The notes: a model not told the origin generated them from the sequence alone. 64,000 nt of DNA from Clostridium sp. D33t1_170424_F3 (GCF_015667585.1 NZ_JADPEG010000004.1:124001-188000), one strand, 5' to 3'; shown: positions 51,100 through 60,152, counted from the first letter of the stretch. Translations and numbers: made by a program.

Positions 51100-51775
51100 T
51101 CCCCCACACCACCTTTAAATATTCGGGCTCTTTTGGGTTGAGTTCGATCTTTTCACGGATGCGGCGGATATGAACCATGACGGTGTTTTCAGCGGAGAAG
51201 GCAGGCTCGTTCCACACGCGCCGGTAAATTTCCTCGGCAGGGAAGATGCGCCCCAGATTCCGCATAAATAAGTCTACAATTTTGCTTTCTGTTGCGGTCA
51301 GCTTGACCGGTTCTCCGTCTGCCAGCAGCGCGTGCTCCTCGGTATGATAGCTCAGACGCCCGTTGACAATGACGCTGCTGTTCTGCACGGCGTGGATGTC
51401 TCCCAGGCTGGTATAACGGCGCAGCTGCGAGCGAACCCGCGCTACCAGTTCCATTGGATTAAACGGCTTTGTCACATAGTCGTCCGCGCCCATGGAGAGC
51501 CCAAGAATTTTGTCGGTGTCCTCGCTCTTGGCGGAGAGCACGATAATCGGCAGGTTTTTCTTTTCCCGGATCTTCATCATGGCGGATAAACCGTCCAGCT
51601 TCGGCATCATGACGTCGATAATCAACAGGCGTACGGATTGGTTCATCACCAGGTCCAAGGCCTGTAAACCGTCGTATGCGCATAAAACCGAGTATCCTTC
51701 CCGCTGTAAATGCAGGGAAATAGCACGCACAATTTCGCGGTCGTCGTCCACCACTAAAATACTTTCTTCGCTCAT
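51074..51775 (-). CDS. OmpR-family response regulator
   Basis: 233 residues: receiver domain with phospho-acceptor Asp54 in LLIIDVMMPKLDG and Lys in YVTKPFNPMEL, then a winged-helix DNA-binding domain (LTATESKIVDLFMRN ... NTVMVHIRRIREKIE). First gene of the regulator-kinase pair and overlaps the kinase by 26 bp. It lies 100 bp after the SpoIIM-like gene on the same strand; the gap holds four GTAAG motifs that may be autoregulatory sites. Confidence 0.95.
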   Translation of the reverse strand: MSEESILVVDDDREIVRAISLHLQREGYSVLCAYDGLQALDLVMNQSVRLLIIDVMMPKLDGLSAMMKIREKKNLPIIVLSAKSEDTDKILGLSMGADDYVTKPFNPMELVARVRSQLRRYTSLGDIHAVQNSSVIVNGRLSYHTEEHALLADGEPVKLTATESKIVDLFMRNLGRIFPAEEIYRRVWNEPAFSAENTVMVHIRRIREKIELNPKEPEYLKVVWGIGYKIEKK

Positions 51776-51819
51776 GGTTCAACCCCTTTCTACCCAAAAG
51801 TTTATGTCCGTGTCTGTAT

Positions 51820-51872
51820 CTTACAAAAGAGTCCTTACGAAAAACCGGACTGATTCCTTACAGAAATCTTAC
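51820..51872 (-). promoter_or_regulatory. Repeated GTAAG motifs before the second two-component pair
   Basis: On the plus strand CTTAC occurs at 51820, 51834, 51857 and 51868, with spacings of 14, 23 and 11 bp. Two of the pairs are compatible with OmpR-type direct repeats. Possible autoregulation by the adjacent regulator; tentative. Confidence 0.35.
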
Positions 51873-51875
51873 GGT

Positions 51876-52511
51876 TTAACCCAACGCACCGGCGCAAGCG
51901 TTGATCAGAACCGGCGTAATGTAAGTCTCAATCAGCGCCGCGGCAAACATCATGGGGATAACCAGCAAAGTAAAGGTTCGTGCGACATTGCACAGCGTTT
52001 TCAAAAAGGAATCGGCCCGGCCGAGAATCTGTTTGACCATTTCTTTACAGAGATAAAATCCCAGGGAAATTGCGAGAATCAACGCGGGCAGTTCCAGAAT
52101 TCCATGCGGCAGGATACCTACGGCAAATACAGCCAGTCCCATGCCGGAAATGCTGCTGTAGGCGGCTGACAGACCCAGTATGGCGGCATTTGACGCCAAA
52201 GGAAGGACGGGCAGAAACAGAAAGGGCAGGAATCCCATCAGAATGCAAATTGCGGACGCCCACAGATTATTGCCCAACAGAAACCAGAAGGAAATGCCGC
52301 CTTCGTCGATCAGTCCCTTATCCTGAAAGCTTTTAGCCAGCTCCTGCATCATCTGATTGACGGTATCCGGACTGGACAGAAACAAAAAGTAGGATGCTGT
52401 ACCCACGCCGATGAAGATCAACGATAAAATCAGAAAGATGCGGAGCAGCCGCTCCCGGAAAAAGAGCGCCGTGTCTTTGTATTCCTGTTTCAACCGATTC
52501 CAGATTGTCAT
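51876..52511 (-). CDS. SpoIIM/DUF95-family membrane protein
   Basis: 211-residue integral membrane protein with about five helices. The motif VGILPHGILELPALILA is the hallmark of the stage II sporulation protein M (DUF95) family. In Bacillus SpoIIM helps assemble the DMP complex with SpoIID and SpoIIP during engulfment, but many DUF95 members are not sporulation proteins. ATG 52511 follows AAGGGGA. Context (two-component pair downstream on the same strand) does not show a sporulation operon, so the role is open. Confidence 0.85.
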   Translation of the reverse strand: MTIWNRLKQEYKDTALFFRERLLRIFLILSLIFIGVGTASYFLFLSSPDTVNQMMQELAKSFQDKGLIDEGGISFWFLLGNNLWASAICILMGFLPFLFLPVLPLASNAAILGLSAAYSSISGMGLAVFAVGILPHGILELPALILAISLGFYLCKEMVKQILGRADSFLKTLCNVARTFTLLVIPMMFAAALIETYITPVLINACAGALG

Positions 52512-52657
52512 AGTTGTAGTCCCCTTTAATTTTAAGAATGATTCTTTTCGCTTACACGTATAGTTGCGTTATACCATATCTAACGGGAGAAGTCAACGAA
52601 GCCCACCAGATCGTGGAATCCAGTTGCAGTTTTACCCTTTTCTCTTTTCCAGAGATG

Positions 52658-52666
52658 TGATATAAT
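52658..52666 (+). promoter_or_regulatory. Extended -10 promoter of the fhs operon
   Basis: TGATATAAT, an extended -10 with consensus hexamer at 52661-52666; the -35 is poor (TTTTCT). It is about 60 bp before the fhs start. Confidence 0.55.
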
Positions 52667-52728
52667 CATTTTAATAATGCGCGCAGGGGAGACGGACAGA
52701 GCACTGCGCAGAATAAAGGAGAATGGGA

Positions 52729-54396
52729 ATGCTGACGGATATTGAGATTGCCCAAAGCACGAAGATGAAGCCCATTACGGAGATTGCCTCTGCACTTGGC
52801 ATCGCAGAGGAGGAATTGGAGCCGTATGGGCGATATAAGGCGAAGCTGAACGATGCGCTTTACAGCCGTTTGGCAGATCGGAAGGACGGCAAATTGATCC
52901 TGGTTACGGCGATCAATCCGACGCCCGCCGGGGAGGGCAAAACCACCACGACCGCAGGCTTGGGCGAGGCAATGGCGAAGATCGGAAAGAACGCAATCAT
53001 TGCCCTGCGGGAGCCCTCTCTCGGCCCGGTCTTTGGCGTAAAGGGCGGCGCCGCGGGCGGCGGATACGCACAGGTGGTTCCGATGGAGGACATCAATCTG
53101 CACTTTACAGGGGATATGCACGCGATTACCTCTGCGAACAACCTGCTTTGCGCGATGCTGGATAACCATTTGCAGCAGGGAAACGCCCTGCACATTGACC
53201 AGCGCCGTATTTTGCTCAAACGCTGCATGGATATGAACGACCGTGCGCTTCGCAATATCATTGTGGGCTTGGGCGGCAAGGTCAACGGCGTGCCGCGCGA
53301 GGACGGATTTATTATCACCGTTGCCAGTGAGGTCATGGCGATTCTTTGCCTGGCGCAGGACAGCAGCGACTTAAAGGAGCGGCTGGGCCGGATTCTGGTT
53401 GCCTATACAATGGACGGCGAACCGGTTTATGCAAGGGACTTGAAAGCGGAGGGGGCGATGGCGGCCCTGCTGCACGATGCGATCAATCCCAATTTGGTCC
53501 AGACGCTGGAGGGAACGCCTGCCATCATGCACGGCGGGCCGTTTGCCAATATCGCCCACGGCTGCAATTCCGTGCGTGCGACGCGGCTTGCATTGAAGCT
53601 GGCGGATTACTGCATTACAGAGGCGGGCTTCGGCTCCGACCTCGGGGCAGAGAAATTCTTCGATATAAAATGCCGTTTGGCGGGTTTAAAGCCGAGCGCC
53701 GTTGTGCTGGTGGCCACGGCCCGCGCATTAAAATACAACGGCGGCGTTCCCAAAGCGGAAACCGGCAAGGAAAACCTGGAAGCGCTGGAAACGGGAATTG
53801 TCAACCTGGGCGCGCATATCCAAAACATGCGCAAATACGGCGTCCCGGTTGTGGTGGCGATCAACCGCTTTGGAACGGATACAGATGCGGAGCTCGCGTT
53901 CATTGAAAAATACTGCAAGGAAAACGGCGCGGATTTCGCACTCAGCGAAGTCTTTGCCAAAGGCGGGGAGGGCGGTATGGACCTGGCCCGCAAGGTCTGC
54001 GCAGCGGTGGAACAGCCCTCTGATTTCCAACCGATTTATTCGCTGGACGGCTCCGTACAGGAAAAGATCGAGACGATTGCCAGGGAAATCTATGGCGCGG
54101 ACGGCGTGGATTTTGCGCCGCAGGCGGTCAGGGCAGCAAAGGAAATCGCCGCTCTGGGTGGGGACGCGTTGCCGGTTTGTATCGCAAAGACGCAGTATTC
54201 GCTCTCGGATAACGCGGCACTGCTGGGCCGCCCCTCCGGGTTCCGCATCACGGTCCGGGACCTGCGCCTTTCCAACGGCGCGGGGTTTGTGGTCGCCTAT
54301 GCGGGCGACATTATGACCATGCCCGGCCTGCCCAAAGTTCCCGCGGCGGAGCGCATTGATGTGGACGAAGCGGGTAAGATCTCCGGATTATTCTGA
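52729..54396 (+). CDS. fhs: Formate-tetrahydrofolate ligase
   Basis: 555 residues, full length. ATP-dependent formation of 10-formyl-THF from formate, the entry step of the methyl branch of C1 metabolism. Signature [15 protein letters not shown] (nucleotide loop) and [18 protein letters not shown] are intact. ATG 52729 is chosen because AAAGGAG is 7 nt upstream; ATG 52723 is too close to it. First gene of a probable operon through upp. It can serve purine and formyl-Met synthesis or acetogenesis; no other Wood-Ljungdahl genes are in this window. Confidence 0.97.
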   Translation: MLTDIEIAQSTKMKPITEIASALGIAEEELEPYGRYKAKLNDALYSRLADRKDGKLILVTAINPTPAGEGKTTTTAGLGEAMAKIGKNAIIALREPSLGPVFGVKGGAAGGGYAQVVPMEDINLHFTGDMHAITSANNLLCAMLDNHLQQGNALHIDQRRILLKRCMDMNDRALRNIIVGLGGKVNGVPREDGFIITVASEVMAILCLAQDSSDLKERLGRILVAYTMDGEPVYARDLKAEGAMAALLHDAINPNLVQTLEGTPAIMHGGPFANIAHGCNSVRATRLALKLADYCITEAGFGSDLGAEKFFDIKCRLAGLKPSAVVLVATARALKYNGGVPKAETGKENLEALETGIVNLGAHIQNMRKYGVPVVVAINRFGTDTDAELAFIEKYCKENGADFALSEVFAKGGEGGMDLARKVCAAVEQPSDFQPIYSLDGSVQEKIETIAREIYGADGVDFAPQAVRAAKEIAALGGDALPVCIAKTQYSLSDNAALLGRPSGFRITVRDLRLSNGAGFVVAYAGDIMTMPGLPKVPAAERIDVDEAGKISGLF

Positions 54397-54418
54397 TTGG
54401 ATAAAAGAGGTGGAAGCT

Positions 54419-54841
54419 TTGACGTATACGACCCATTCTCCGCAGGAAACAGAGGCGCTGGGGGAAGCAATCGCGCAAAAGCTGTCCGGCGGGGAGGTAA
54501 TCGCGCTGTTCGGCGGTATGGGGATGGGAAAAACCGCCCTGACACGTGGTCTGGCACGCGGCCTTGGCGTGGAGGACGGCGTTTCCAGCCCGACGTTTGC
54601 GCTGGTACATGAGTACAGCGGGCGCGTTCCCATCTATCATTTTGATATGTTCCGCGTGGACGGCTGGGACGATCTGTATTCCACCGGCTTTTTCGACTAT
54701 CTGGAGAGCGGCGGCGTGCTGGTGATTGAATGGAGCGAAAACATTGAGAATGCACTGCCGGAGGGCGTTGTCCGTATTGCAATAGAGAAGGGCGGCGGGG
54801 ACGATACGCGCGTCTTTCAAATAGAAGGTTTAACGTTGTAA
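54419..54841 (+). CDS. tsaE: tRNA t6A biosynthesis ATPase TsaE
   Basis: 140 residues. P-loop ATPase that supports the TsaD-TsaB complex making N6-threonylcarbamoyladenosine at position 37 of ANN-decoding tRNAs. Walker A GGMGMGKTALTRG, the switch SSPTFALVHEY, FDMFRVDGWDDL and VIEWSENIE are all present. TTG 54419 is preferred, 5 nt after GAGGTGG; a longer frame to 54356 would overlap fhs. It is followed 18 bp later by tsaB, the classical tsaE-tsaB pair. Confidence 0.95.
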   Translation: MTYTTHSPQETEALGEAIAQKLSGGEVIALFGGMGMGKTALTRGLARGLGVEDGVSSPTFALVHEYSGRVPIYHFDMFRVDGWDDLYSTGFFDYLESGGVLVIEWSENIENALPEGVVRIAIEKGGGDDTRVFQIEGLTL

Positions 54842-54859
54842 CAGCAGAAGGGTGATCGA

Positions 54860-55588
54860 TTGAAAATTTTGGCAATTGACTCCTCTGCCAGCGCGGCTTC
54901 TGCCGCGATTGTGGAGGATGGAAAAATACTGGGCGAATTCTATACCAATACGCGTCTGACGCACAGCCAGACGCTGATGCCGATGGTGCAGGGCGTGTTG
55001 GAATGCGCCCGCGTGCCGCTGGAGAGCATCGATCTCTTCGCGGTTTCCGCCGGGCCGGGCTCTTTTACCGGCGTGCGGATCGGCGTGGCCAGTATCAAAG
55101 GCCTTGCCATGGCGCAGGATAAGATGTGCGCGGGGGTTTCTACGCTGGAAGCCATGGCGCGGAATCTGGCGCATTTGGACGGAATCGTCTGCGCGGTGAT
55201 GGACGCCCGGTGCAGCCAGGTGTACAATGCGCTTTTTGAGGCAAGAGACGGAAAACTGAACCGTTTGACGGGGGACCGCGCGCTTGCCATTGCCGCGCTG
55301 GCGGAGGAATTGCAGGAGTATGGTCAAAAACCGATTTTTCTGGTTGGTGATGGTGCGAAACTGTGTTATAATGAGGAAAAAATAAAGGCTCTTGGCGCAA
55401 TTTTGCCGCCGGAACCGCTTTTGTACCAACGCGCTTGGGGGGTTGCGGAGGCTGCAAGGGATTTGTATCAACGGAAGGAGACTTTAACGGCTGCGGCTTT
55501 GGCCCCGGTCTACCTGCGTCTTCCGCAGGCGGAGCGGGAACTGAAAAAACGGCAGGCTGCCTCTGAGCGGCCGGAAAGTGAGAGTTAA
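54860..55588 (+). CDS. tsaB: tRNA t6A biosynthesis protein TsaB
   Basis: 242 residues, ASKHA fold. ILAIDSSASAASAAI at the start, THSQTLMPMVQGVL, VSAGPGSFTGVRIGVASIKGLA, and MDARCSQVYNALF, all typical of TsaB (YeaZ). It is the scaffold partner of TsaD (not in this window). TTG 54860 follows AGAAGGG. Its C-terminal region is basic and longer than in E. coli, as in many Firmicutes. The stop codon is directly followed by the start of the next gene. Confidence 0.95.
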   Translation: MKILAIDSSASAASAAIVEDGKILGEFYTNTRLTHSQTLMPMVQGVLECARVPLESIDLFAVSAGPGSFTGVRIGVASIKGLAMAQDKMCAGVSTLEAMARNLAHLDGIVCAVMDARCSQVYNALFEARDGKLNRLTGDRALAIAALAEELQEYGQKPIFLVGDGAKLCYNEEKIKALGAILPPEPLLYQRAWGVAEAARDLYQRKETLTAAALAPVYLRLPQAERELKKRQAASERPESES

Positions 55589-57019
55589 ATGAGAGCAAGA
55601 AGGTTTTTCAGTGTCCTTTTATCCGCTGCAATTGCACTGTCGTCGTGGGGCGCAACGGTGTCCCTCGCGGCGGAAAATCTGTCCGGTATAGCGTTAGCGG
55701 CCACACAAACAGCTCCTGTTAATGATTTAACGACCGCAAAGAATGCCATTCACCAGACCCTCGCCAATATGGATGCGTCCGTTTCATTGAGCCAGTACAA
55801 CCTGACAGAGCAGCAGTTTTCCGATTTGTACGATGAAGTCCTGCGTGAGGACCCGTGGCTTTTTTACGTGGAGGGCTGTACCTATCATGCCAGTAAAGCC
55901 GGTATTGTCGTGGATATGATTCCACGCAATACCTATGACAAGGAGACCGTCCAAAAAATGACGGAAGAGCTGAAAAAGTCGATGCAGGCGGCGCTTTCCT
56001 GCATCGAGCCCAATATGACCGCTACTGAAAAGGTGGTCCAAGTTCACAATTATCTTGCGCTCACCTGTGCTTACGACTATGATAATTATCAGACAAATTC
56101 GATTCCCAAGGATTCCTATACAGCGTACGGGGCGTTGGTGAAGCGTGTCGCCGTGTGCCAGGGATACTCGCTGGCATTTGAACTCCTGATGCAGCAGCTG
56201 GGAATTCCCTGCGCGATTGTGGAAAGCGATTCCATGAACCATGCGTGGAACGCAGTGCAGCTGGACGGGAGCTGGTACCACGTGGACGTCACCTGGGACG
56301 ACGCCGCGCCGGATCAGCCCGGCCAGTATTCAGTCGATATGCTGTTGACCAGTGATGCAAAGGCGAGCAACAGTGAAAACCAGCACAAGGACTGGACCAA
56401 CCTGCCGGAGCCCGCATACAGCACAATACTGGATAACCGCGATTGGAAGCAGTTTATCTCTCAGATGGAGACAAAATACCGTTCCAATACGTCATTGCTG
56501 GTGGATACGGCGTCTTACACCTGCAAAAAGGGTGCGACTTATGTGTTTAAGGTGCAGGTGTCTCCGGGCCAGATTGTGGTGGCCCGCCCCACAGACCGGA
56601 CGGTAGCGAGGGTGGAGCTGGTTTCCGCGGAAGCTGGCGGAACCTATTACTTCCGTTTGGAAGGGCTGAAGGCCGGTTCCACCAATATTGAGGTGATTGC
56701 AGAGAGCGGTAAAACCGTTAAATTCCCGCTGACTGTGCAGGGAGCTCTCTATGAGTGCGATACATCCGGCCGCCTGACGCTGCAGCCGGGCCAGACCTAC
56801 TATTTTAAAATGACCTATACCAATCCGGGCGCTTTAATACTGCCTTCTGTGACGACAGGCAACGGGGCGATCTCGGTAAAGCTGGCAAAAACGCAGGGGA
56901 ATTACGCAATTTATGCAGTGACAGCGGCGGCAAACGCCGCTGGACAGCAGACATATGTTTATGCGACTTACGGCGGCGGCGCGCCTGCGCCGCAGTTCTC
57001 CGTCAAAGTTGCATCGTAA
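55589..57019 (+). CDS. Secreted transglutaminase-like protein with two C-terminal repeat domains
   Basis: 476 residues. Signal peptide about 1-28. A transglutaminase/cysteine-protease-like core lies at about 130-250 with the triad visible: Cys190 in VAVCQGYS, His218 in SMNHAWN and Asp233 in WYHVDVTWDD. The C-terminal half has a YTCKKGATYVFKVQVSPG module (about 305-390) and a final YECDTSGRLTLQPGQTYYFK module (about 391-476) that resembles the C-terminal domain of the GH2 and GH29 proteins here. It starts immediately after the tsaB stop. It probably acts on the cell surface, as protease, transamidase or peptidoglycan-linked enzyme; the substrate is unknown. Confidence 0.88.
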   Translation: MRARRFFSVLLSAAIALSSWGATVSLAAENLSGIALAATQTAPVNDLTTAKNAIHQTLANMDASVSLSQYNLTEQQFSDLYDEVLREDPWLFYVEGCTYHASKAGIVVDMIPRNTYDKETVQKMTEELKKSMQAALSCIEPNMTATEKVVQVHNYLALTCAYDYDNYQTNSIPKDSYTAYGALVKRVAVCQGYSLAFELLMQQLGIPCAIVESDSMNHAWNAVQLDGSWYHVDVTWDDAAPDQPGQYSVDMLLTSDAKASNSENQHKDWTNLPEPAYSTILDNRDWKQFISQMETKYRSNTSLLVDTASYTCKKGATYVFKVQVSPGQIVVARPTDRTVARVELVSAEAGGTYYFRLEGLKAGSTNIEVIAESGKTVKFPLTVQGALYECDTSGRLTLQPGQTYYFKMTYTNPGALILPSVTTGNGAISVKLAKTQGNYAIYAVTAAANAAGQQTYVYATYGGGAPAPQFSVKVAS

Positions 57020-57051
57020 AATGAATGGAACATACAGAAAGAAGGAAAAAC

Positions 57052-57495
57052 ATGATTTTACTGGGAGCAGACCACGGCGGCGTTGCGTTGAAAGCCGCAA
57101 TCAAACGGTATCTGGAGGAAAATGAGATTCCGTACCGGGATTTTGGAACGAACGATACGGACTCCGTCGACTACGCGCCGATTGCCGCGCAGGTAGCGCA
57201 CGGTGTGGCGGATGGACAAGCTGAAAAGGGCATCCTGTGCTGCGGTACGGGAATCGGCATGAGCATTGCCGCCAATAAAGTGAAGGGCGTCCGCGCTTCG
57301 GTCTGCTCCGAATCATACAGTACGGAGATGACCCGCCGCCATAACAACGCCAATGTTCTGTGCCTGGGAGGCCGGGTAATCGATGAGGCAAAGGCCGTGG
57401 AGTTGACAAAAATCTTCCTGGAAACAGAATTTGAAGGAGGACGCCATCAGCGCCGTCTGGATGAGATTACAGCCATTGAATGTGGGGAACTCTAA
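57052..57495 (+). CDS. rpiB: Ribose-5-phosphate isomerase B
   Basis: 147 residues, RpiB/LacA-LacB family. [12 protein letters not shown] at the start, [21 protein letters not shown] with the catalytic Cys, and [16 protein letters not shown] are present. It interconverts ribose 5-phosphate and ribulose 5-phosphate. ATG 57052 follows GAAGGA; an in-frame ATG at 57025 adds a non-conserved peptide. It lies just upstream of upp, linking ribose and uracil salvage, and fits the nucleoside catabolic operon at the start of the window. Confidence 0.95.
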   Translation: MILLGADHGGVALKAAIKRYLEENEIPYRDFGTNDTDSVDYAPIAAQVAHGVADGQAEKGILCCGTGIGMSIAANKVKGVRASVCSESYSTEMTRRHNNANVLCLGGRVIDEAKAVELTKIFLETEFEGGRHQRRLDEITAIECGEL

Positions 57496-57527
57496 AAACA
57501 GGGAATAAGAGAATGGGGGATATCATT

Positions 57528-58160
57528 ATGGATAATCAGGTATTTGTTATGGATCATCCGCTGATTCAGCACAAGCTTACGTATCTGCGCGATAAGAACA
57601 CAGGCTCCAAGGAGTTCCGTGAGCTGGTGGGGGAGATCGCCATGCTGATGTGCTATGAGGCGACCCGCGACCTCCCGCTGATGGAGGCGCACATTGAAAC
57701 GCCGATGGGCGAGGCGACAACAAAGGTGATCGCAGGCCGGAAGCTGGCCTTTGTGCCGATCCTGCGCGCCGGCCTGGGCATGGTAGACGGTGTTTTGCAG
57801 ATGGTTCCAGCGGCTAAGGTGGGACATATCGGTTTGTATCGCGATCACAAAACGCTCAAGCCGGTGGAGTATTACAGCAAGCTGCCGCAGGATATCACCG
57901 AGCGCGACGTCATTGTGCTGGACCCGATGCTGGCGACCGGAGGTTCCGCGATCGATGCGATTACCATCATCAAACGAAGCAATCCGAAGAGCATCCGGTT
58001 TATGTGCATCATCGCCGCGCCGGAAGGGGTAAAGGCGTTGGCGGAGGCGCACCCGGACGTGCATATCTACTGTGCAGCGGTGGACGACCACCTGAATGAA
58101 ATCGGATACATCGTTCCCGGTCTGGGCGATGCGGGCGACCGTATTTTTGGCACCCTGTGA
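57528..58160 (+). CDS. upp: Uracil phosphoribosyltransferase
   Basis: 210 residues. Makes UMP from uracil and [36 protein letters not shown], the PRPP loop [12 protein letters not shown], and the uracil-binding [16 protein letters not shown] end are intact. ATG 57528 is chosen because GGGGA is 7 nt upstream; ATG 57513 and the frame start at 57480 would overlap rpiB. Last gene of the fhs operon, followed by a terminator. Confidence 0.96.
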   Translation: MDNQVFVMDHPLIQHKLTYLRDKNTGSKEFRELVGEIAMLMCYEATRDLPLMEAHIETPMGEATTKVIAGRKLAFVPILRAGLGMVDGVLQMVPAAKVGHIGLYRDHKTLKPVEYYSKLPQDITERDVIVLDPMLATGGSAIDAITIIKRSNPKSIRFMCIIAAPEGVKALAEAHPDVHIYCAAVDDHLNEIGYIVPGLGDAGDRIFGTL

Positions 58161-58169
58161 TTAAAATAG

Positions 58170-58211
58170 ATCGGACGGCGGCTCTTTCAGGGCGGCCGTC
58201 CGATGTTTTTA
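58170..58211 (+). terminator. Terminator after upp
   Basis: A 10-bp stem ATCGGACGGC (58170-58179) / GCCGTCCGAT (58195-58204), then GTTTTTAT. Confidence 0.9.
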
Positions 58212-58257
58212 TAAAGGCGTGGAAAGAGTTTCTAATCAGGATTTTTTAAATAGCCTA

Positions 58258-58286
58258 TTGCTTTTTTACGGCAAATCATTTATGAT
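58258..58286 (+). promoter_or_regulatory. Promoter of the RsgA-RNHCP leader
   Basis: TTGCTT (58258-58263), 17-bp spacer, TATGAT (58281-58286). Transcription should start near 58293, giving a leader of about 380 nt. Confidence 0.75.
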
Positions 58287-58332
58287 AAGGACAAATAAAG
58301 TCCGAATCATTCGGATAACGAAAGGAAGTTGC

Positions 58333-58371
58333 ATGTTGATGTCGGTCGTTTTTGAGGTGGCTTTCCTCTAA
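58333..58371 (+). CDS. Putative 12-aa leader peptide
   Basis: ATG TTG ATG ... CTC TAA encodes MLMSVVFEVAFL. AAAGGAAG (58321-58328) lies 4 nt upstream, a good ribosome site. Short, hydrophobic, near the 5' end of a leader containing terminators. The S-V-V-F-E-V run is reminiscent of the Erm(A) leader (S-I-A-V-V-E-I), in which macrolides stall the ribosome; the resemblance is weak and may be chance. Confidence 0.55.
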   Translation: MLMSVVFEVAFL

Positions 58372-58474
58372 AACCGAATACCGTGGAACAGAGCAGAACG
58401 CGGAGGAAAACTCCGTGTGGTTTGTTATGTTCCTGCGACCTTTCGTGAATACTGTCGCGTTGATACGCATTGCA

Positions 58475-58499
58475 GGGCACGTTTGGCGTGTCCTTTTTT
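58475..58499 (+). terminator. Leader terminator 1 (RsgA-RNHCP)
   Basis: GGGCACG (58475-58481) pairs with CGTGTCC (58487-58493) with one G-U, followed by TTTTTT. Confidence 0.75.
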
Positions 58500-58531
58500 G
58501 CGCCCATTTTGCAGAAAGGATGCACTGGATG

Positions 58532-58577
58532 ATCCCGCGGAGACAGGACGGAAAGGCTCTGTCTCCGCGGGATTTTT
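58532..58577 (+). terminator. Leader terminator 2 (RsgA-RNHCP)
   Basis: A 13-bp perfect stem ATCCCGCGGAGAC (58532-58544) / GTCTCCGCGGGAT (58561-58573), followed by TTTTG. Confidence 0.9.
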
Positions 58578-58672
58578 GCGTTGTTTTGAGGGAAGCGGGC
58601 CTCACTGAAAAGGAGAAAAGAAAGTGAAAACAAATCAATTATATGTAAAAAATTATTTGGAGGCAAAAGACA

Positions 58673-60073
58673 TTGAATATCGAAAAATATGGGTTCCGCC
58701 CAATGACAAGTATCGAATATACAAACGGGATACCTGCACGCATTACCGCGGTCCATCGCGACCGTTTTAAAATCGTCTGCGATAACGGAAGCGGATTCGC
58801 ATGCCTGAAGACAGGGACGTATCATACGGGGAAGGAGGAGGTTCCGACCACGGGAGATTTCGTCCTGCTGGATTGGCAGGAAGACGGCGACAGCCGAATT
58901 TTGAAAACGCTGCCGCGCAAAACGTACTTTTCGCGCCGCGATCCGTCCGCGTCCGGACACAAAGAGCAGGCGGTTGCCGCCAATTTTGATTATGTGTTTA
59001 TCATGCAGTCGCTCGATCAGAACTTTAATCCACGCAGGCTGGAACGTTATCTGACGCTTGCCTGGCAGTCGGGCGCCGTACCGGCGGTAATTCTGACAAA
59101 GGCGGACTGCGTGGAGGACTATATGCCCCAGCTCCGTACCGCGGAGCGGCTGGCCGTGGGCGTGGGGGTTTTTGCGGTCAGCTCCAAAACGGGATTTGGG
59201 CTTGACCAGCTATCGGCGTACATGAAGCCGGGAAAAACGATCGTCTTTTTGGGATCCTCGGGGGTCGGTAAATCCAGCATGGTGAACGCACTCGCGGGAC
59301 AGGAAAGAATGGAAACCGGGAACATCCGCAAGAAGGACGGACGGGGAAGGCACACGACCACCTGCCGCCAGCTGCTTTTATTGGACAGCGGCGTCATGAT
59401 TATTGATACGCCCGGCATGAGAGAACTGGGAATGTGGGATGTCAGCGACGGGCTGGAGCAAAGCTTTACCGATGTGGAGCAATACCTGGGACAGTGTAAG
59501 TTCAGCGACTGCCGCCATCAGGGAGAACCGGGCTGCGCAATTGCAGCCGCCATTCAGCAGGGAGCGCTTTCTATGGAGCGCTGGGAAAGCTATCAGCGCC
59601 TTCACCAGGAAGCGTGTTATGCCGATGACAAGACGGAATATCTGCGTAAAAAGCAGCAGTGGGGTAAAAGTATTGCCAAGCTGCAGAAGCAGCTTCAAAA
59701 AGCCGACTACCGCCATGCGCCGTGTACGGAGAGCTTTACCTGCAAGGTTTGCGGCGCGTTGGTGGTCCCGGAGGACGCGGGAAGCCAGCACCGCAACCAC
59801 TGCCCGCGCTGCCTGTCCAGCGTCCATGTGGACAACCGGCCCGGGGATCGGGCGTCGCTCTGCAAGGGTGTGATGGACCCGGTTGGCGTTTGGGTGAGGA
59901 AAAATGGAGAATGGGCAATCATCCACCGCTGCCGTTCCTGCGGAACATTCAGTTCCAACCGCATCGCAGCGGACGACAATCCGACTCTGCTGATGTCCAT
60001 CGCGATGAAACCCCTGGCGGCGCCGCCGTTCCCGCTTTGGCAAATGGAACCGGAAAAGGGAAGTGAAAAATAG
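58673..60073 (+). CDS. RsgA-type ribosome GTPase fused to an RNHCP domain
   Basis: 466 residues. Residues about 1-340 are a full RsgA/YjeQ: N-terminal OB-fold, then a circularly permuted GTPase with G4 ILTKAD, G1 GSSGVGKSSMVN and G3 DTPGMRELG, and the zinc motif CKFSDCRHQGEPGC. RsgA matures or checks the 30S subunit. Residues about 360-450 are an RNHCP domain: FTCKVCGALV, QHRNHCPRCLSSVHVD, and HRCRSCGTFSSNRIAADDNP, with three CxxC-type pairs for zinc. TTG 58673 follows GGAGG with 9-nt spacing. The gene stands alone behind the leader peptide and two terminators. The typical housekeeping rsgA is probably elsewhere (with the PASTA kinase genes); this copy looks like an inducible, specialised paralogue, which is inference. 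Confidence 0.92.
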   Translation: MNIEKYGFRPMTSIEYTNGIPARITAVHRDRFKIVCDNGSGFACLKTGTYHTGKEEVPTTGDFVLLDWQEDGDSRILKTLPRKTYFSRRDPSASGHKEQAVAANFDYVFIMQSLDQNFNPRRLERYLTLAWQSGAVPAVILTKADCVEDYMPQLRTAERLAVGVGVFAVSSKTGFGLDQLSAYMKPGKTIVFLGSSGVGKSSMVNALAGQERMETGNIRKKDGRGRHTTTCRQLLLLDSGVMIIDTPGMRELGMWDVSDGLEQSFTDVEQYLGQCKFSDCRHQGEPGCAIAAAIQQGALSMERWESYQRLHQEACYADDKTEYLRKKQQWGKSIAKLQKQLQKADYRHAPCTESFTCKVCGALVVPEDAGSQHRNHCPRCLSSVHVDNRPGDRASLCKGVMDPVGVWVRKNGEWAIIHRCRSCGTFSSNRIAADDNPTLLMSIAMKPLAAPPFPLWQMEPEKGSEK

Positions 60074-60152
60074 AAGGGCTCTTGCAGAGGGCTGATTGCG
60101 TGCAAAGGCAAACAAATGAAAGATAAAAACAGATTCAAAAGGATATAAAAAC

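Larger units (their letters stand above)
58293..58672 (+). promoter_or_regulatory. Leader with attenuator architecture upstream of RsgA-RNHCP
   Basis: About 380 nt: leader ORF at 58333-58371, several small hairpins (for example GCGAC-loop-GTCGC near 58436-58459), then two intrinsic terminators at 58475-58499 and 58532-58577. No known riboswitch class is recognised. The layout matches the MATE leader in this window. Confidence 0.7.

Noticed and set aside
52512-52728. Tetrahydrofolate riboswitch before fhs
   Set aside because: The conserved THF aptamer sequences were not found; only an extended -10 promoter is visible.
58276-58960. Minus-strand ORFs over the RsgA leader
   Set aside because: They read the antisense of the leader hairpins and the start of rsgA, without start signals or similarity.
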